This document shows positions 10,925 through 21,440 of a stretch of DNA of 21,451 bases, one piece after another. The position numbers were made by a program, and so were the translations under genes. The notes under the pieces were generated by a model. The model did not search any database and was not told the origin of the DNA. It was given only the letters and a program-made list of their open reading frames with translations. Where the stretch lies: positions 1-21,451 of the forward strand of contig JAANBB010000584.1 of assembly GCA_014621425.1 (NCBI GenBank). The letters run 5' to 3'. Source of the stretch: Cylindrodendrum hubeiense (taxonomy: Eukaryota; Ascomycota; Sordariomycetes; Hypocreales; Nectriaceae). Position 1 is the stretch's first letter. Each line of letters begins with the position of its first letter.

Positions 10925-11223
10925 AAAAATCCAACCCTTACAGCTTCACTTTCAAATCTGCACATGCGCTTGCCTCTCGTGGGCAAACCCGCCTGCTCCT
11001 CCCTAGGTTGGTAAACCCTTCACGAGGCAGGAGACTGCTATCCGGGACTAAGTGGCAATCGCCTTCGCTTCTCCACTTGCCTATATTACATCCTCACTTC
11101 TCTCCAGCCAACTTGCCACTGCTTCCCAAAGCTAACTTGCTGCCTTACATATCTGGTGAGCTCCCCGCGACACATCTAAAAACCGTCCCTTCTATCATTG
11201 ACGTTCATCTCCATTCTACAAAT

Positions 11224-12678
11224 ATGGCTAGAGAAATGAAGTTCCTCAACCCACCCACAGGAAAGTACCGGGAATCTCCCAAGCCAAGATCTCGACTCGT
11301 CAGTCTGCCTCTGTCCAGCTAGCGGCTGCTGAGGCCGCGTCGACAAGCCCCCCTCGTCCAATCCAACGGAGATGACAAAGGCAATCGCTCTAGTTCTCTT
11401 GAAAACCAACACGTAGACGAGAAATATGCCTCGGGTATTTCGTCCCGCCGAAGTTGGCTGTCATCTGCCCGGAAACGGTCGGTAACTTGTTCGTCTGCAC
11501 GCCTAGGCCAACAAGCCAGCAACTCGAACACGGTCAAGTCCACTTCACCGCCACAGGAACCACGCAAGTCATAGGTCCGACGTTGAACGTATGGTCCCCC
11601 CCTGCTAACTTCGTTTATTGTAGAGCATCGCCCAGTGGTGGCACGCCGCCGCAAGAGTCTGGGTGATGTCTTCCAAAGCGTCAGGATCATCAAATGGGCG
11701 CGTGATAGAACCACACAGTCCGACCCGCAAACCCACCTAGTTGAATACTCCACGTCCGAGAACGAAACTTCAGAGTTCATGAAAGACGTGGAAATTGAGT
11801 CATTTAAGCCCGCCTCGGAACATGTTCCACCTCAACTTGAGGTTCTATCGGAACTGAATCACGGGAGCTTGCAGAGATCTTCCACTTTTCGAGCCTTCCT
11901 AGAGAAGGCCGCCACTGACATCAACACCAAGTACGGTTTAGTTGAGTCCTTACCGTCGCCCAAAAGCCGCAACCGCATACCTTCATGGCACAAGGCTCCT
12001 CCAGTGAATGCTGATGTCGCGCCAACCCAGACCACGAGCTAGTATAGACCAGGCTTGGGGGCTGGCACAATTGCAGATGCTTCCTCGATACCGTCTGAGA
12101 CGCTTGCGGCTGTGAAGAATGCGAATCCTTCTTGTCGATCATGTCACTCCCGGGCTTGTTGTCGCAGCAAGGATAAAAGAGGCGTACCCATGCAGCAAGT
12201 TGACAAAATCCTGGAACAATCACTTCATCTCCGGGACCCCCCTCAGGAATCTCATTTGATGAAGTATTCGACACTGCCAAACTTAATAGATAATAGGCCT
12301 CTCCCAGATATCATGTTGTCTCCAGTACACATCTCGGGAAATGGTCAGAAGATGGTCGAAGGCAGATGGCTTGACATAGATTCTACGCAGACGACCAACA
12401 TCCCCTGCCCCGAGCATGACGATCAAGATGATCAAGATGACTCTAAAAGTCCTCAGTCTTGCCGGAAAAAATACCCCGTCACCCCTGGCATACACCCTAT
12501 GTCACCATCAGGCTCGATCACTCCCTTGAGTCTACCTTCCAGAGAGGTATCTAACTCCATGGGTGCTCAGTTTGGGCAAGCTCAAGACGGTTCCTTGATT
12601 CATCTTAGGGCGTGGATTGAGGAGGCTAAAATGGGAATCAGACCTACCACTTTGTTAATCGGACCTGAGGCTTCCTAA
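11224..12678 (+). pseudogene. Degraded or unresolved protein-coding gene
   Basis: One forward frame, starting with ATG at 11224 in acceptable context, is open for almost 1.46 kb and broken only by stops at 11320-11322, 11572-11574, 11584-11586 and 12040-12042, before TAA at 12676-12678. About 23 stops would be expected by chance in that length. The peptides look like a low-complexity fungal regulatory or disordered protein, for example SSRRSWLSSARKRS, ARRRKSLGDVFQS and a DDQDDQDD run. I recognise no domain. A 189-bp intron (11435-11623; GTATTT, CTAAC at 11605-11609, TTGTAG) would remove the two middle stops and keep the frame. I found no plausible intron for the stops at 11320 and 12040. The 12040 TAG could be a mutated CAG. 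Between 11275 and 11590 other frames also look coding-like, suggesting frameshifts. It is either a decayed gene or a real gene with an intron structure I could not solve. Confidence 0.4.
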
Positions 12679-13147
12679 GAGATGACACTTGCAGCACCGT
12701 ACTTTCATAAAATTATCGACTTGGAACACTCAGCCAAGCTTAGCTGTGTCTATTATGGCAGCAGGCATAGGAATTTTCGAGGGGCGGTAAGCAAGTTTGT
12801 TGTTGAAAGTCTATTAAACTAGCGGATTCTTTGCTACGGGTTGCTCAGCTACCAGTGTAGAAGAGCATGGTATGAAACTCATCGCTCGTGGGAATACGGC
12901 CTATCCATAGACCATGCAGCATTGACAGAAACATTCGAGGGGATGTTTTTATGTTGTTACAGTTGCAGTACCGTGAAAGCTCTATCTAAGTCGTGTGGTA
13001 CCAGTGGAAACCCAACAGCCCTAAACTCCGCGTCCGCTGACCAGCGATGCTTTTTTCTTCATATACATTACATGTTACCGAATCTCGAAACCCAGACTTC
13101 CCAAGTGTCCCACAAGATATCAATACAAAGTATCATACAGACCGCAC
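12679..13147. other. Gene-free convergent 3' flank
   Basis: About 470 bp lie between the end of the broken plus-strand gene and the stop of the minus-strand PPR gene. It is relatively AT-rich and holds no convincing reading frame or structured RNA. It probably contains the PPR gene's 3' UTR. Confidence 0.55.
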
Positions 13148-15663
13148 TCACCACGGCAGGTTAGCGCGTCGCTGGTATGGTTCGCGAACTCCACGAAGCT
13201 CATCGGGTTGATCATGGTCTCGGCCCTCAGGGCCTCGTCTCGAGCGAAAGCCATCGTCATCGATGCGGGACCCTCTTCGGTCATCGCTCCGCCTCGACCT
13301 AGGCCTGTCTTCACTCATACGAGACTCGCGTCTGTCATCGTTTCGTCTCGGTCTGGGCCTGTCTTCACCCATATGAGACTCACGTCGGTCATCGTTTCGT
13401 CTCGGCCTGGGCCTGTCTTCGCCCATTCGAGAATCTCGTCGCTCATCTCCCCACCTAGACCTGGGCTGGTCTTCGCCCCTTCGGGATTCTCGACGCTCGT
13501 TCCCCCATCTCGACTTGGGCTGGTCTTCTCCCATGCGGGATTCACGGCGCTCATCGCCGAATCTGGACCGAGGTCTGTCCTCTCCGAACCGGCCATCTCG
13601 TCGCTCGGGCTTCGGCCGGCCGGCCTGGGTGGTGTCCCACTCAAAGTCGCCACCGAGAATTTCGTTGTACTCGGACATATCTTCCTCGGCAGTGCCGCGG
13701 CCCTTAGACTTGCGCAGGTTAGGCTCGAGCTCCTCGCGGTTTGCGAAAAAGGTATGGATCTCGCGGTTGATGCGGGCGCCGATGGGGCGGATCTCTTCCA
13801 GGTCGGAATCGGGGAGCATGCCCTGCTGGAGGACCTTGTTGAAGGCGCCGTACATGATACGGGCAAGGGCGATGACCTCACGCTTGTTGTTATAAAGGAT
13901 GCCCTCGGCCTTTTCATCCTTGGGTTTGACTACGTTGAAGTAATGGTTGTGGAGCTTGCGGTACGGCTCCCAGAGGCGGGCGAGGGCCTCGGTGATCTGC
14001 ATGCCATAGTCACGCTTAGCCCCAGCTACATCTCCCTTGTCGGATCGGGTGCGGAGCTGGTAGTGGCTGACAAGGGAGACACGAAGGTAGAGGCGCATGG
14101 TATGGGGATCTGGGATCCTAAGCCTCTTTACCATCGAGTTAAGTGCCTTGTTGGAGTTCTTTATAGCATTCTGGTTAATGTTATCGCGCACGCATGTCTC
14201 CATGGCGATCTGGTAGTGCTTCGCGTTGATGTACTCATCAGGAACAATTTCGAGAATATCGCAAGCGTAAGCGCTAGCCTTGGCCAGCTTGAGCATGCCA
14301 AACATTCGCATCCAATTGTCCATGTCGGGCTGGATGCCATGCTCTCGAACCAGGATGTTCCAATACTTGATACCGCACGTGGTCAACTTGGAGGATGACA
14401 GCGTCGTGAGCACCAAGGCTAGAGTGTTGCGATCGGGAGCCACCCAGGAGACCCGGGACGCGAGTTTGGAGGAGCCCGCGCGAGCAATACCCTTTGTTTG
14501 GAAGTCTGCGGCAGAGATAACCTCCGGTTTGGATAAGTTAGGGATGTTCATCGTCTGCTCAATCAGGTCAAGGACCTCGCGCTTGTCCATACGGTCGGGG
14601 GCCATGATGATCAGCCGGCCCATGGCGCACACCATTTCCTCATCGATGATCAACCGTCCCTGGCGCCACTTCGAAATGGCCTCCTCCCAAAGACCCTTGG
14701 CGCGGCCAATGGCTTTCATGATGTTGTCGTTCTTCTGCTCCTCTGGCAAGTCCTTGATTTCACTCAAGAGGTTGAATCGGAGAGCATTGATGATGGTAGT
14801 GTATGTGTAAGCGGTAGGGGCTCGAGTTGACTCGTTGACGGTGTCGACGATGGAGAACATGGAGTCCAGGTCTCCGGCCTTGCCGCAAACATTGAGAACG
14901 GCGTTGAGGTGAGTCGAATTCGGCTCGAGACGGCTGTCCTTCAGAAGGATCTGATAATGCCTGATGGCCTCGGACACGGCCAGCTTGGGGTGTTGGGACT
15001 TGGCGAGCCCGCGGAACATGATGGTGTAGGTCTGCATGTTGGGTAGCTGAGCTCGCTTCTTCATCTAGATTGGGTGTCAGTATATCGTTGCCCACGCGAC
15101 CACTAATAAAGTGCCAGGCTAGCACTCACCTCGTTGTATAGTTTGACAGCCTTCCTGAGCTGTTGATTCTCCAACTGATAGTTGATGAGGTGATTCCAGG
15201 ATACCACAACCTGGTCCCTGCTGCTAGCCTTCTGTGTCAGAAGCAGGGCCTCGTCGAATCGATCCTTAGCGAGCGCATCGGTGACGTATTGTCCCAGCTT
15301 CCACGGATCGTCCAGGTACGGAAGGTTCTTTTTCACGGCCCGTTCCAGCTTCTCTCTGGCCTTTTTGGCCGAGACTGTCGGTTCGTCGGCATCTACATCC
15401 AAGTCGAGGCTTTGCGGTGCCTCGGCCTTTATTGAAGCCGTCACCTCGGTGGGGGTGAGAGTCTCGGTGGGAGTGAGAGTCGGGGTGGTGGAGGGAGTCG
15501 GGGGGGTAGGAGTGGCGGTAGTGGTGGAGGAGAACCGAGGGTGCATCTGGCGAAAGGATCGGGTCTGAAGCAGCGCAGTCCTTTGGAGGGCGATCCTCTG
15601 CTGTGGCAGCTGTCGCATTGCCCTGCGCAGGGACGCGCCGTAGGACAATATGCTCTCCGCCAT
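13148..15663 (-). CDS. Mitochondrial pentatricopeptide-repeat (PPR) type protein with an Arg-rich repeat tail
   Basis: Two exons, 15663-15130 and 15064-13148, are separated by a 65-bp intron (15065-15129; GTGAGT, CTGAC, TAG) and encode 816 residues. The N-terminus is rich in Arg, Gln and Ser with few acidic residues for about 45 residues, like a mitochondrial presequence. A Thr/Pro-rich linker (about 48-76) follows. From about 140 onward come helical-pair segments of PPR type, such as VVVSWNHLINYQLE, MQTYTIMFRGLAK, STHLNAVLNVCGKAGDLDSM and AYTYTTIINAL. PPR proteins bind organelle RNA and act in its processing, stability or translation. Which fungal PPR orthologue this is I cannot tell. Residues 666-791 are seven tandem 18-residue units (listed separately), followed by 25 residues ending NLPW. 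The stop TGA lies inside a GTGAGT sequence, so an extra 3' exon is possible. Confidence 0.8.
13226..13603 (-). repeat. Seven tandem 54-bp (18-residue) coding repeats in the PPR protein tail
   Basis: Read on the minus strand, the segment divides exactly into seven 18-residue units, each starting RR. Typical units are RRESRMGEDRPRSRxxDE and RRESHMGEDRPRPRRNDD. The N-terminal units carry RFGDE/RWGNE/RWGDE endings, the middle ones RRNDD, and the last is the most diverged (RRGSRIDDDGFRSRRGPE). Units are dense in Arg alternating with Asp/Glu and resemble RD/RE-type RNA-associated tails. Similarity between adjacent units points to expansion by unequal exchange or slippage. Confidence 0.92.
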
Positions 15664-16200
15664 GGCGAATTGTCGAGTTTGGTAGATTTGCTGGTCGAGA
15701 ACTCGGTGATGGACCAGAGCAACTGGGGCATTAGACGTGCGCGGTCCAAAATTTCGAGGCGACCGGCCGTTATCTTATCAGCCAGGGCGGGAGCGTCAAA
15801 GTACCTCCCCAGGTACCGTCCACAGCTGGGCGCTTAGGGAGGCAGCGGGTACGTACCTCTTAGCCCGCCAGGCCGCCAGCCGCGCGGGAACGCCAGGCTC
15901 TACTATGTACAGCCAGGCCCTACAGCCACCCCTCCCCCTGTTACGAAGTTCCACGTCTCTCCAATTAGACACGCGCTCGCGCCGTCGCATCTCCATTTCT
16001 TCTCACGTCCCGACAGAGGTCGAGACTCAAACAAGCATCCATTGTCCGCCCCAGTCGTTCAACCTGCCAGAGTCTCGTCTGAAGCTCTAAGCTTCCCTTC
16101 CCCTCTTTCCTTGTTCCGTTTTCTCTCTCCGTCTCACCATCCTCCTGAATTTCTCCTTCTAGCCCAAATCACTCGCGACTCGCCATCCAATCTGCCAACC
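15664..16200. promoter_or_regulatory. Divergent promoter region between the PPR and RRM genes
   Basis: The two genes start 537 bp apart on opposite strands, so this segment must supply both promoters and leaders. It contains an inverted repeat GTACCT-CCCC-AGGTAC at 15801-15816 and a GTACGTAC palindrome at 15849-15856. A strong CT-rich tract (about 16090-16160) precedes the RRM gene start, a common arrangement near fungal transcription starts. I see no clear TATA box at a sensible distance. Confidence 0.6.
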
Positions 16201-17375
16201 ATGGCCAAGGTCGCTACGGACTTCGAGAAGATCATCCAAGATGGTAAGCGACTGCCACCTCTGCTCCAACCCTGCCGCCCTTGATCTGCGACGTGCGACT
16301 GACCATGGCTCCTCACTCTTCTAGGTCGCGAGCGGAAGAAGAATGAGGCCCTCGCCGACAGAATCTTCTCCAAGAACCGTCGCCAGAGCGCTCCCTCGAA
16401 GCTCAAGGCCGCACCGGGCCCGTCCCTTGCCAGCCGCGTCGGCATCAAGAAGGTACAGCTACAGCCCACCTCCTGATCCCACCGCCATGTATAAAAGCCC
16501 GGTTGTTGAAACTCCTTTTTTGCTCCTAGCAGCGCAACTCCTCCATCAACCTGCGACCGAACCCGCCTCCTGGCAACGTCAATGGCGAATGGACTCACGA
16601 CCTGCACCACGCCGTCAACGGCAACAACGCCCGCGGGGGCGGCTCTCTGAGCTCCCGCATCACCGTCCCTGGCAGCAAGAAGGCCAACAAGCGCGCCTCG
16701 CGCCTGTCCGCTGCAGTCGACCGCATGGACACCTCGTCGGATGCGCCCCAGCAGGTCAACATCATCAAGAAACCCGCGAACCCCATGGGCCTTACTATCC
16801 GCGGCCTCGCAGGTCCATTCTGCATCATGGCGCAGAACTTTGCTCCCGGAACCACCGCGGCTGACATTGAGAGTGCCATGACTCCCGTTGGCGGCGAGAT
16901 GGTGAGCTGCAAGATCATCAAGACCAGCCCCATCATCATTGTCGAGATGGCCTTTGCGTCGCGTGAGGGCGGCGAACGAGTAATTGAGACTTTCAATGAC
17001 AAGACGGTTCGTTTCTTCCTGGCCCTCCCCCTTCTATGCATATCCGCTTGCTAACGGATACTCTCCCAGGCCGACGGCCGGCTCATCAAGGTGTACCCCA
17101 AGCTCGGTGGCTACCAGGCCACCGAGAAGGCCACCGAGAAGGCCACTCCTCCCGCCAACGCCCCCAGCGGCCCCCGAAGCTCGCGCGCCAACAAGAATGC
17201 CACGAACACCAACGAAAGCGTCGTCGATGGTTCCATGGGCTTCCCCGACCTCATGGACGCTTCATCTGCCAACACCAACGGCTCTTCGTCGCGGTCCGAC
17301 CGGCTGTACAGCGACAGACTCGTCAATGGAAACCGAAGAGGTCGTGGAAACCAGAGAGGACGGGGCAACCGGTGA
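16201..17375 (+). CDS. RRM-domain RNA-binding protein with an RG-rich C-terminus
   Basis: Exons are 16201-16243, 16325-16452, 16530-17006 and 17070-17375, encoding 317 residues. Introns are 16244-16324 (GTAAGC, CTGAC, TAG), 16453-16529 (GTACAG, tandem TAG-CAG acceptor) and 17007-17069 (GTTCGT, CTAAC, CAG). The start follows a CAACCATGG context. The N-terminus is basic (RERKKNEALADRIFSKNRR). A single RNA recognition motif spans about 154-225, with RNP2-like FCIMAQNF and RNP1-like IIIVEMAFAS; it is split by intron 3. The tail is disordered and ends RRGRGNQRGRGNR, an RG-type RNA-binding or methylation segment. One central RRM flanked by basic, RG-containing ends resembles ALY/Yra1/Mlo3-type mRNA export adaptors, but I would not assign orthology. 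It shares a divergent promoter with the PPR gene. Confidence 0.85.
16527..16532 (+). other. Tandem NAGNAG splice acceptor (TAGCAG)
   Basis: Intron 2 of the RRM gene ends in TAG immediately followed by CAG. Use of the first gives Lys-Gln-Arg-Asn at the junction; use of the second removes one Gln. Both keep the frame, so two isoforms differing by one residue are possible. Confidence 0.75.
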
Positions 17376-18526
17376 TTTGACACGCCTAGCGCTGTATCGG
17401 GGACATTTTTATTTCGTCCTCGTGGAAGCGTCCAGGTTGGGCTTAATTTGGTCATTGTAGCATTAGAAAAACCGGAACATGCTGGCGGGGAAGAGACAAG
17501 GGTTACGGTGCGGCGTTAGGGAGTGTGATATATCCTGCAATCTTTTCTTTATCGGCATGGAATGACTGGACACTCTTGGGCAGCACCGAAGCAGGAAGAT
17601 AGTCGACGTTTAGCAGAGGAAGAATACCAGACCGTGAACAAAGACGATGAAGAATAAGAAGAAAAAGACCAAGACTTTAAACACTCAGGCAACTTATCAT
17701 ATTGTTCTTTGACCCATCTCGACACGCCCGATGGAGAAAACAAACAAGCCGATAGAACTACATGTGGGAGAGTCGCAACCCAAGAATCCTTTGCTATGCA
17801 AGCGCATCGCCCTCGTACACCAAATCAAGACAAAAAGTAACATATCTACAGCCAAGCTACATCTGCGCTGGGCACATCTGTGCTGGGCATGAGCCGCCCC
17901 CCCGTCGCGGTCCCCATATCCCCCGTCTCCGTCCGGCTTCTCCGTGGTGGAGCCGGCCGGCCAGGTTCCGCGACAGGCCGACGCCGTGCAAGAGGAAATA
18001 AACCACCAGGGCGCATGTCGGCCAAGTTGACGACGCATCTTAGACATGCCCCCCTTCGCAACAAAGCAGATAAAAATCATCCGTGCACAGTTCCCCTTTT
18101 CTGTATGCAACATCCCCACCCTGCCACCGAACCCACGTGCTAGTCGTGGATGCTTAGAGCCCCCGAACGCCGTGGCTCGAGGTCCCTTTCGGTACATCCT
18201 CGTATTCAGAACACCCCCCCTCCTCTGCAATTCCTCCGAAGCGCCTTGCCCATCCCCCCTGCTACCATGACGTTTGTCGATCGAGGGCTGGCCGATAGGT
18301 GAACTCGGCATGCCCTGGGTATCCCATCTTCTCGACGTCGTGAGGTGAGGCAAAGGGATGGCTCCGGCTCGGACCTAGCAAGACACTCTAGTCTTGCTCA
18401 ACTGTCAACCTCGAGGCAACCCTCGTCCCTATCCTGCCAGGCTCGTGCAGGTGCGGCCAACCCTTGGTTGGCGACTGAGAGTAGTCACGGGTCGACATGG
18501 ACACCTAGTCCATCATATAAGGCAAC
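17376..18526. other. Gene-free convergent 3' flank between the RRM gene and YAK1
   Basis: 1.15 kb separates two facing stop codons. It contains open frames up to about 218 codons on the minus strand, but their composition is unlike the neighbouring proteins and no domain is visible. A 15-bp tandem duplication lies at 17859-17888. The region probably holds the two 3' UTRs. Confidence 0.55.
17859..17888. repeat. 15-bp tandem duplication
   Basis: ACATCTGCGCTGGGC is followed directly by ACATCTGTGCTGGGC, with one mismatch. It is in the non-coding 3' flank. Confidence 0.85.
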
Positions 18527-21440
18527 TCAATGCCAAGCGTTCTGGTTGTTTCCCATAAATCCTTCTTCGAGAGTGCGCTCCTCCAAGTTGCGGATGAAGT
18601 CCCGGTTGCTGCCTCGTCCACCTTGCTGGACGCGGCTTCCTCTCCTTGCTGATCGAGGCCCGCTCTCCCCCCCAGCACTCATATCTCCAGAAGGCGGGTA
18701 GTACGCAGGGCTAGGCTGCAGACGGATAGGCTGGCTGGGATCAAGGTGGCTAGCCACTCGCTGGATGGCCGCTGGGATGCCACTCTGTTGCTGCTCCATG
18801 GTAGATGCCCTTTGTCGGGCCGGTCGCATTCCTCCTTGCTGATACATGTTCGGCTGGGGCATTTGGGCGTACTGAACGCCCTGGGGAATCTGCTGAGGCG
18901 GCTGGGCCATGACCATTGGGCCATACTGGCCCGACTGTTGGCCATATGCAGCCGGCGCATTCCCATGACTACCACCGCCGGGTGAGTACATGGCATTGTT
19001 GCCATACATCTGCGGCTGCGCATGTCCAGACTGCGGATACTGTCCAGCAGCCATGGATGCGTATGCGCCTTGAGCCGCCGAGTTCGCCTGGGCTTGTGCC
19101 GCCTGAGCCCGCTGCTTGCTAAGTGCCTCAGCTTGCTGCTGCTGCTGGGTTCCGGGCGCTGGAGACCTGTTGAGCGAGCTCGATTTAAGATTCATGGGCG
19201 GCACAAACGGCCCAGTGAACTTCTGCTGGGTGATGAAGGGGTGGAGCTTGGCCTGCTGAGGTGACCATCTCTCCAGAGGGTTAATCGTTAGGAGACCTCG
19301 AACGAAATCGATAAAGGCTATCCGGTTGTTCATTTCTGGGACTGTTAGCTCATCCCTGGCCAGCTGCATCAATTTGTAGACTTACCTCGGTCAATCTCGC
19401 TCTGCTTCATATTCTTGCGAGGCATTGGGTAGGACTTGATAATCTCGGGCAAGGTGTTGGCCTGGAAATACTTCTTGCTGGGCTGTTCCTTGGTTGAGTG
19501 TTCTCGCGCATACTGCTCCATACTCTTGAGGTGATACGTTCGACGTCCAAACTCATCCTGTCTCTTCTCGAAGAACTCGCCTGCCTGCTTGCCCATCTCA
19601 ATCATCCAGTTGGGTGGATTTCCAAGCATCTCGACAATACGCGCCACTTGGTTATACTCTGACGAACCTGGGAATAGCGGCAATCCCAGGAAGAGTTCAA
19701 CCACGATACATCCGAGAGACCACATATCAATGGCGGAAGAGTAGGGGAGACCAAGCAGGACTTCGGGTGATCGATAGAATCGGGACTGGATGTAAGTGTA
19801 GACAGTTTGCCGCTCATCACAGGCCGAACCAAAATCGATGATCTTGATAATGGGGCTCTCGAGGTTCTTGAGCAAAATGTTCTCGGGCTTTAAATCACAG
19901 TGGATCAAGCGGGCCTTGTTGAGGAGTGCGAGGCCATTGAGGAGCTGCTGAGCGAAGACGCGGACAAGCGTGGTGCTGAGTCCTCGGAACTGGTTCTGCT
20001 TGATGAGCTCGTACAAGTTGACGCTCAAGAGCTCGAACACCAGGCACAAATGCTGGCGGTGGATGAATGTATCCTTGAGGCGCAGAAGGTGATGGTCGTC
20101 GTTCTTGTCAAGCTTCGTGTTGAGCTGATTCCTGTGGTCAGTTATTGGCCAGCGGCAACGGGATGGATCACGGGCGTACCAAATCGAGAACTGACACCTC
20201 CATCATACTTTGGTTGAAGTAGGCAGTGCGGTTCTTGATGACCTTAACAGCCACGACTTCTTGGGTCTTGAGGTTCTGGCATTTAACGACCTGACCGAAG
20301 GTGCCCTGACCAAGGACATCCAGGATGAGATATCGATTCCTAGGGAGGCATGTTAGCGACAGAATTTTTGCCACGACTGGAAACGGAACCTACTTGTGAC
20401 CTGCTTCCTCCGAACCAAGGATATCATTGACGTATAGAATGTAATCGCTGTCCTCATTGTCGTAGCCATCGTTCTTGACACCCTTGCTAGGCTTTGTCAA
20501 GACTCGACGAGGGTTTCGAGACGACTCGTATTTGAAGCTCGGGTTGCAGATGCGGTACGTGGCGGGGAGGTGAACCGTCAAGGCCTGGAGGGGCTACACG
20601 AGCGCGTAAGTTTAACCTGCGAGTGCAATTTACGTGGGAAGGATGGATACTTACGCTGATAAAACCGCCTTCAGGGTTGGCACGGCGGAAGGGCGGCTGG
20701 GCATTGACCTTGGGTCTGAGGTCGGTAGGGGCTCTCAGCTTCTTGAACTCCGGGACGGGGCCACGAGTGACTGCCATGGTGGGCACAGGGCGGCGAGGCG
20801 ACTTGGGATCGAGGTTGAAGGCACCGTCAAGGTTGGCGACTGCGGACGAGGGATAACCATCGTGACTGCCGGTAGACGCGTAGGGAGTGATGGGGGGAAG
20901 CTGCTGGCCCTGCTGGCGACCAGCATAGTAGGGAGATTGGGAGTAGTCGGGCTGGCGGGTGGGCGACTGCCTCTGGGTTGGGCTGGCGAGCTGGCCGACG
21001 GGGCCGGACTTGGAGGCATATGGCGAGGTGGGGGACAGTGTCTCCATGGGAGAATATCGCTGGGCGGCTGCGGAGGGCTCCTGGGGCGAGTGCAGGTTGA
21101 CGGGACGGCCACCCGAGAGGTGAGACTGGTGATGAGGCCTCATGGGATACTTGATACCGGCGTGAGCATCTTGGGCATCATGCATGGCGACGTCGCCGTT
21201 GCCGTCGCGCATGTGGGAGGCGGCAATGGGGGAGGCGGCGGGATTGTTGTTGTTGACGGCGGCAGATGGAGGAGCAGCACCCGCGTGGACGGGGACGCCG
21301 CCGTGGAACTGGTCGTATTTGTATCCAGCGGGCGGCGGGGGCTGGCCAGTGTAGTCCCGGGGCATCTGGCCGCTGCCGTTATGTCGCCTCGAGGCGCCGG
21401 GCGAGGCCGCGTCGGGATACGACTGCCACTGGGGATCCAT
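18527..21440 (-). CDS. YAK1: DYRK-family protein kinase Yak1
   Basis: Ser/Thr kinase that restrains growth and promotes stress responses downstream of PKA/TOR in yeasts. Exons (minus strand) are 21440-20655, 20593-20394, 20339-20180, 20124-19386 and 19335-18527, giving 897 residues, normal for fungal Yak1. Introns are 50-61 bp. The N-terminal third is disordered (Pro/Ser/Gln). A conserved DYRK-homology segment precedes the kinase (ATYRICNPSFKYES; DYILYVNDILG). The kinase domain spans about 332-663: Gly loop LGQGTFGQV from 338, Lys361, HCDLKPEN with Asp459, DFG 479-481, and the DYRK autophosphorylation loop YTY at 491-493 before IQSRFYRSPE. All catalytic residues are present. The C-terminal tail is Gln/Ala-rich (QQQQQ near 692) with a PKA-type site RRGS at Ser862. 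The start MDPQWQSYP lies 11 bp from the window edge, so the promoter is not seen. Confidence 0.94.

Larger units (their letters stand above)
10172..11223. other. Upstream region of POL1 and of the broken gene at 11.2 kb
   Basis: About 1.05 kb of non-coding DNA upstream of two divergent features. It holds a GGATGGT-type run in the POL1 leader (about 10271-10298), the CGCG element cluster at 10355-10382, a 9-bp inverted repeat (10491-10499 with 10532-10540), a 13-bp palindrome TGTGCCAGGCACA at 10537-10549, a further ACGCGA at 10570-10575, and an 11-bp tandem repeat at 10881-10913 followed by CTAC repeats. The short open frames here have no recognisable protein character. Confidence 0.6.

Noticed and set aside
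11589..11623. Short intron (GTATGG donor to TTGTAG acceptor) in the broken gene
   Set aside because: It is only 35 bp, below the size of the other introns here (50-81 bp). The CTAAC and acceptor may be real, but with a donor further upstream.
13208..14398. 396-codon open frame on the plus strand
   Set aside because: It is entirely antisense to the PPR gene. Its apparent length comes from the tandem repeat and codon bias of the real gene.
17697..18353. 218-codon open frame on the minus strand downstream of YAK1
   Set aside because: Its composition is mixed and irregular (many Arg, Gly, Cys, Trp), there is no domain, and it overlaps several other open frames. It is most likely part of the convergent 3' UTRs.
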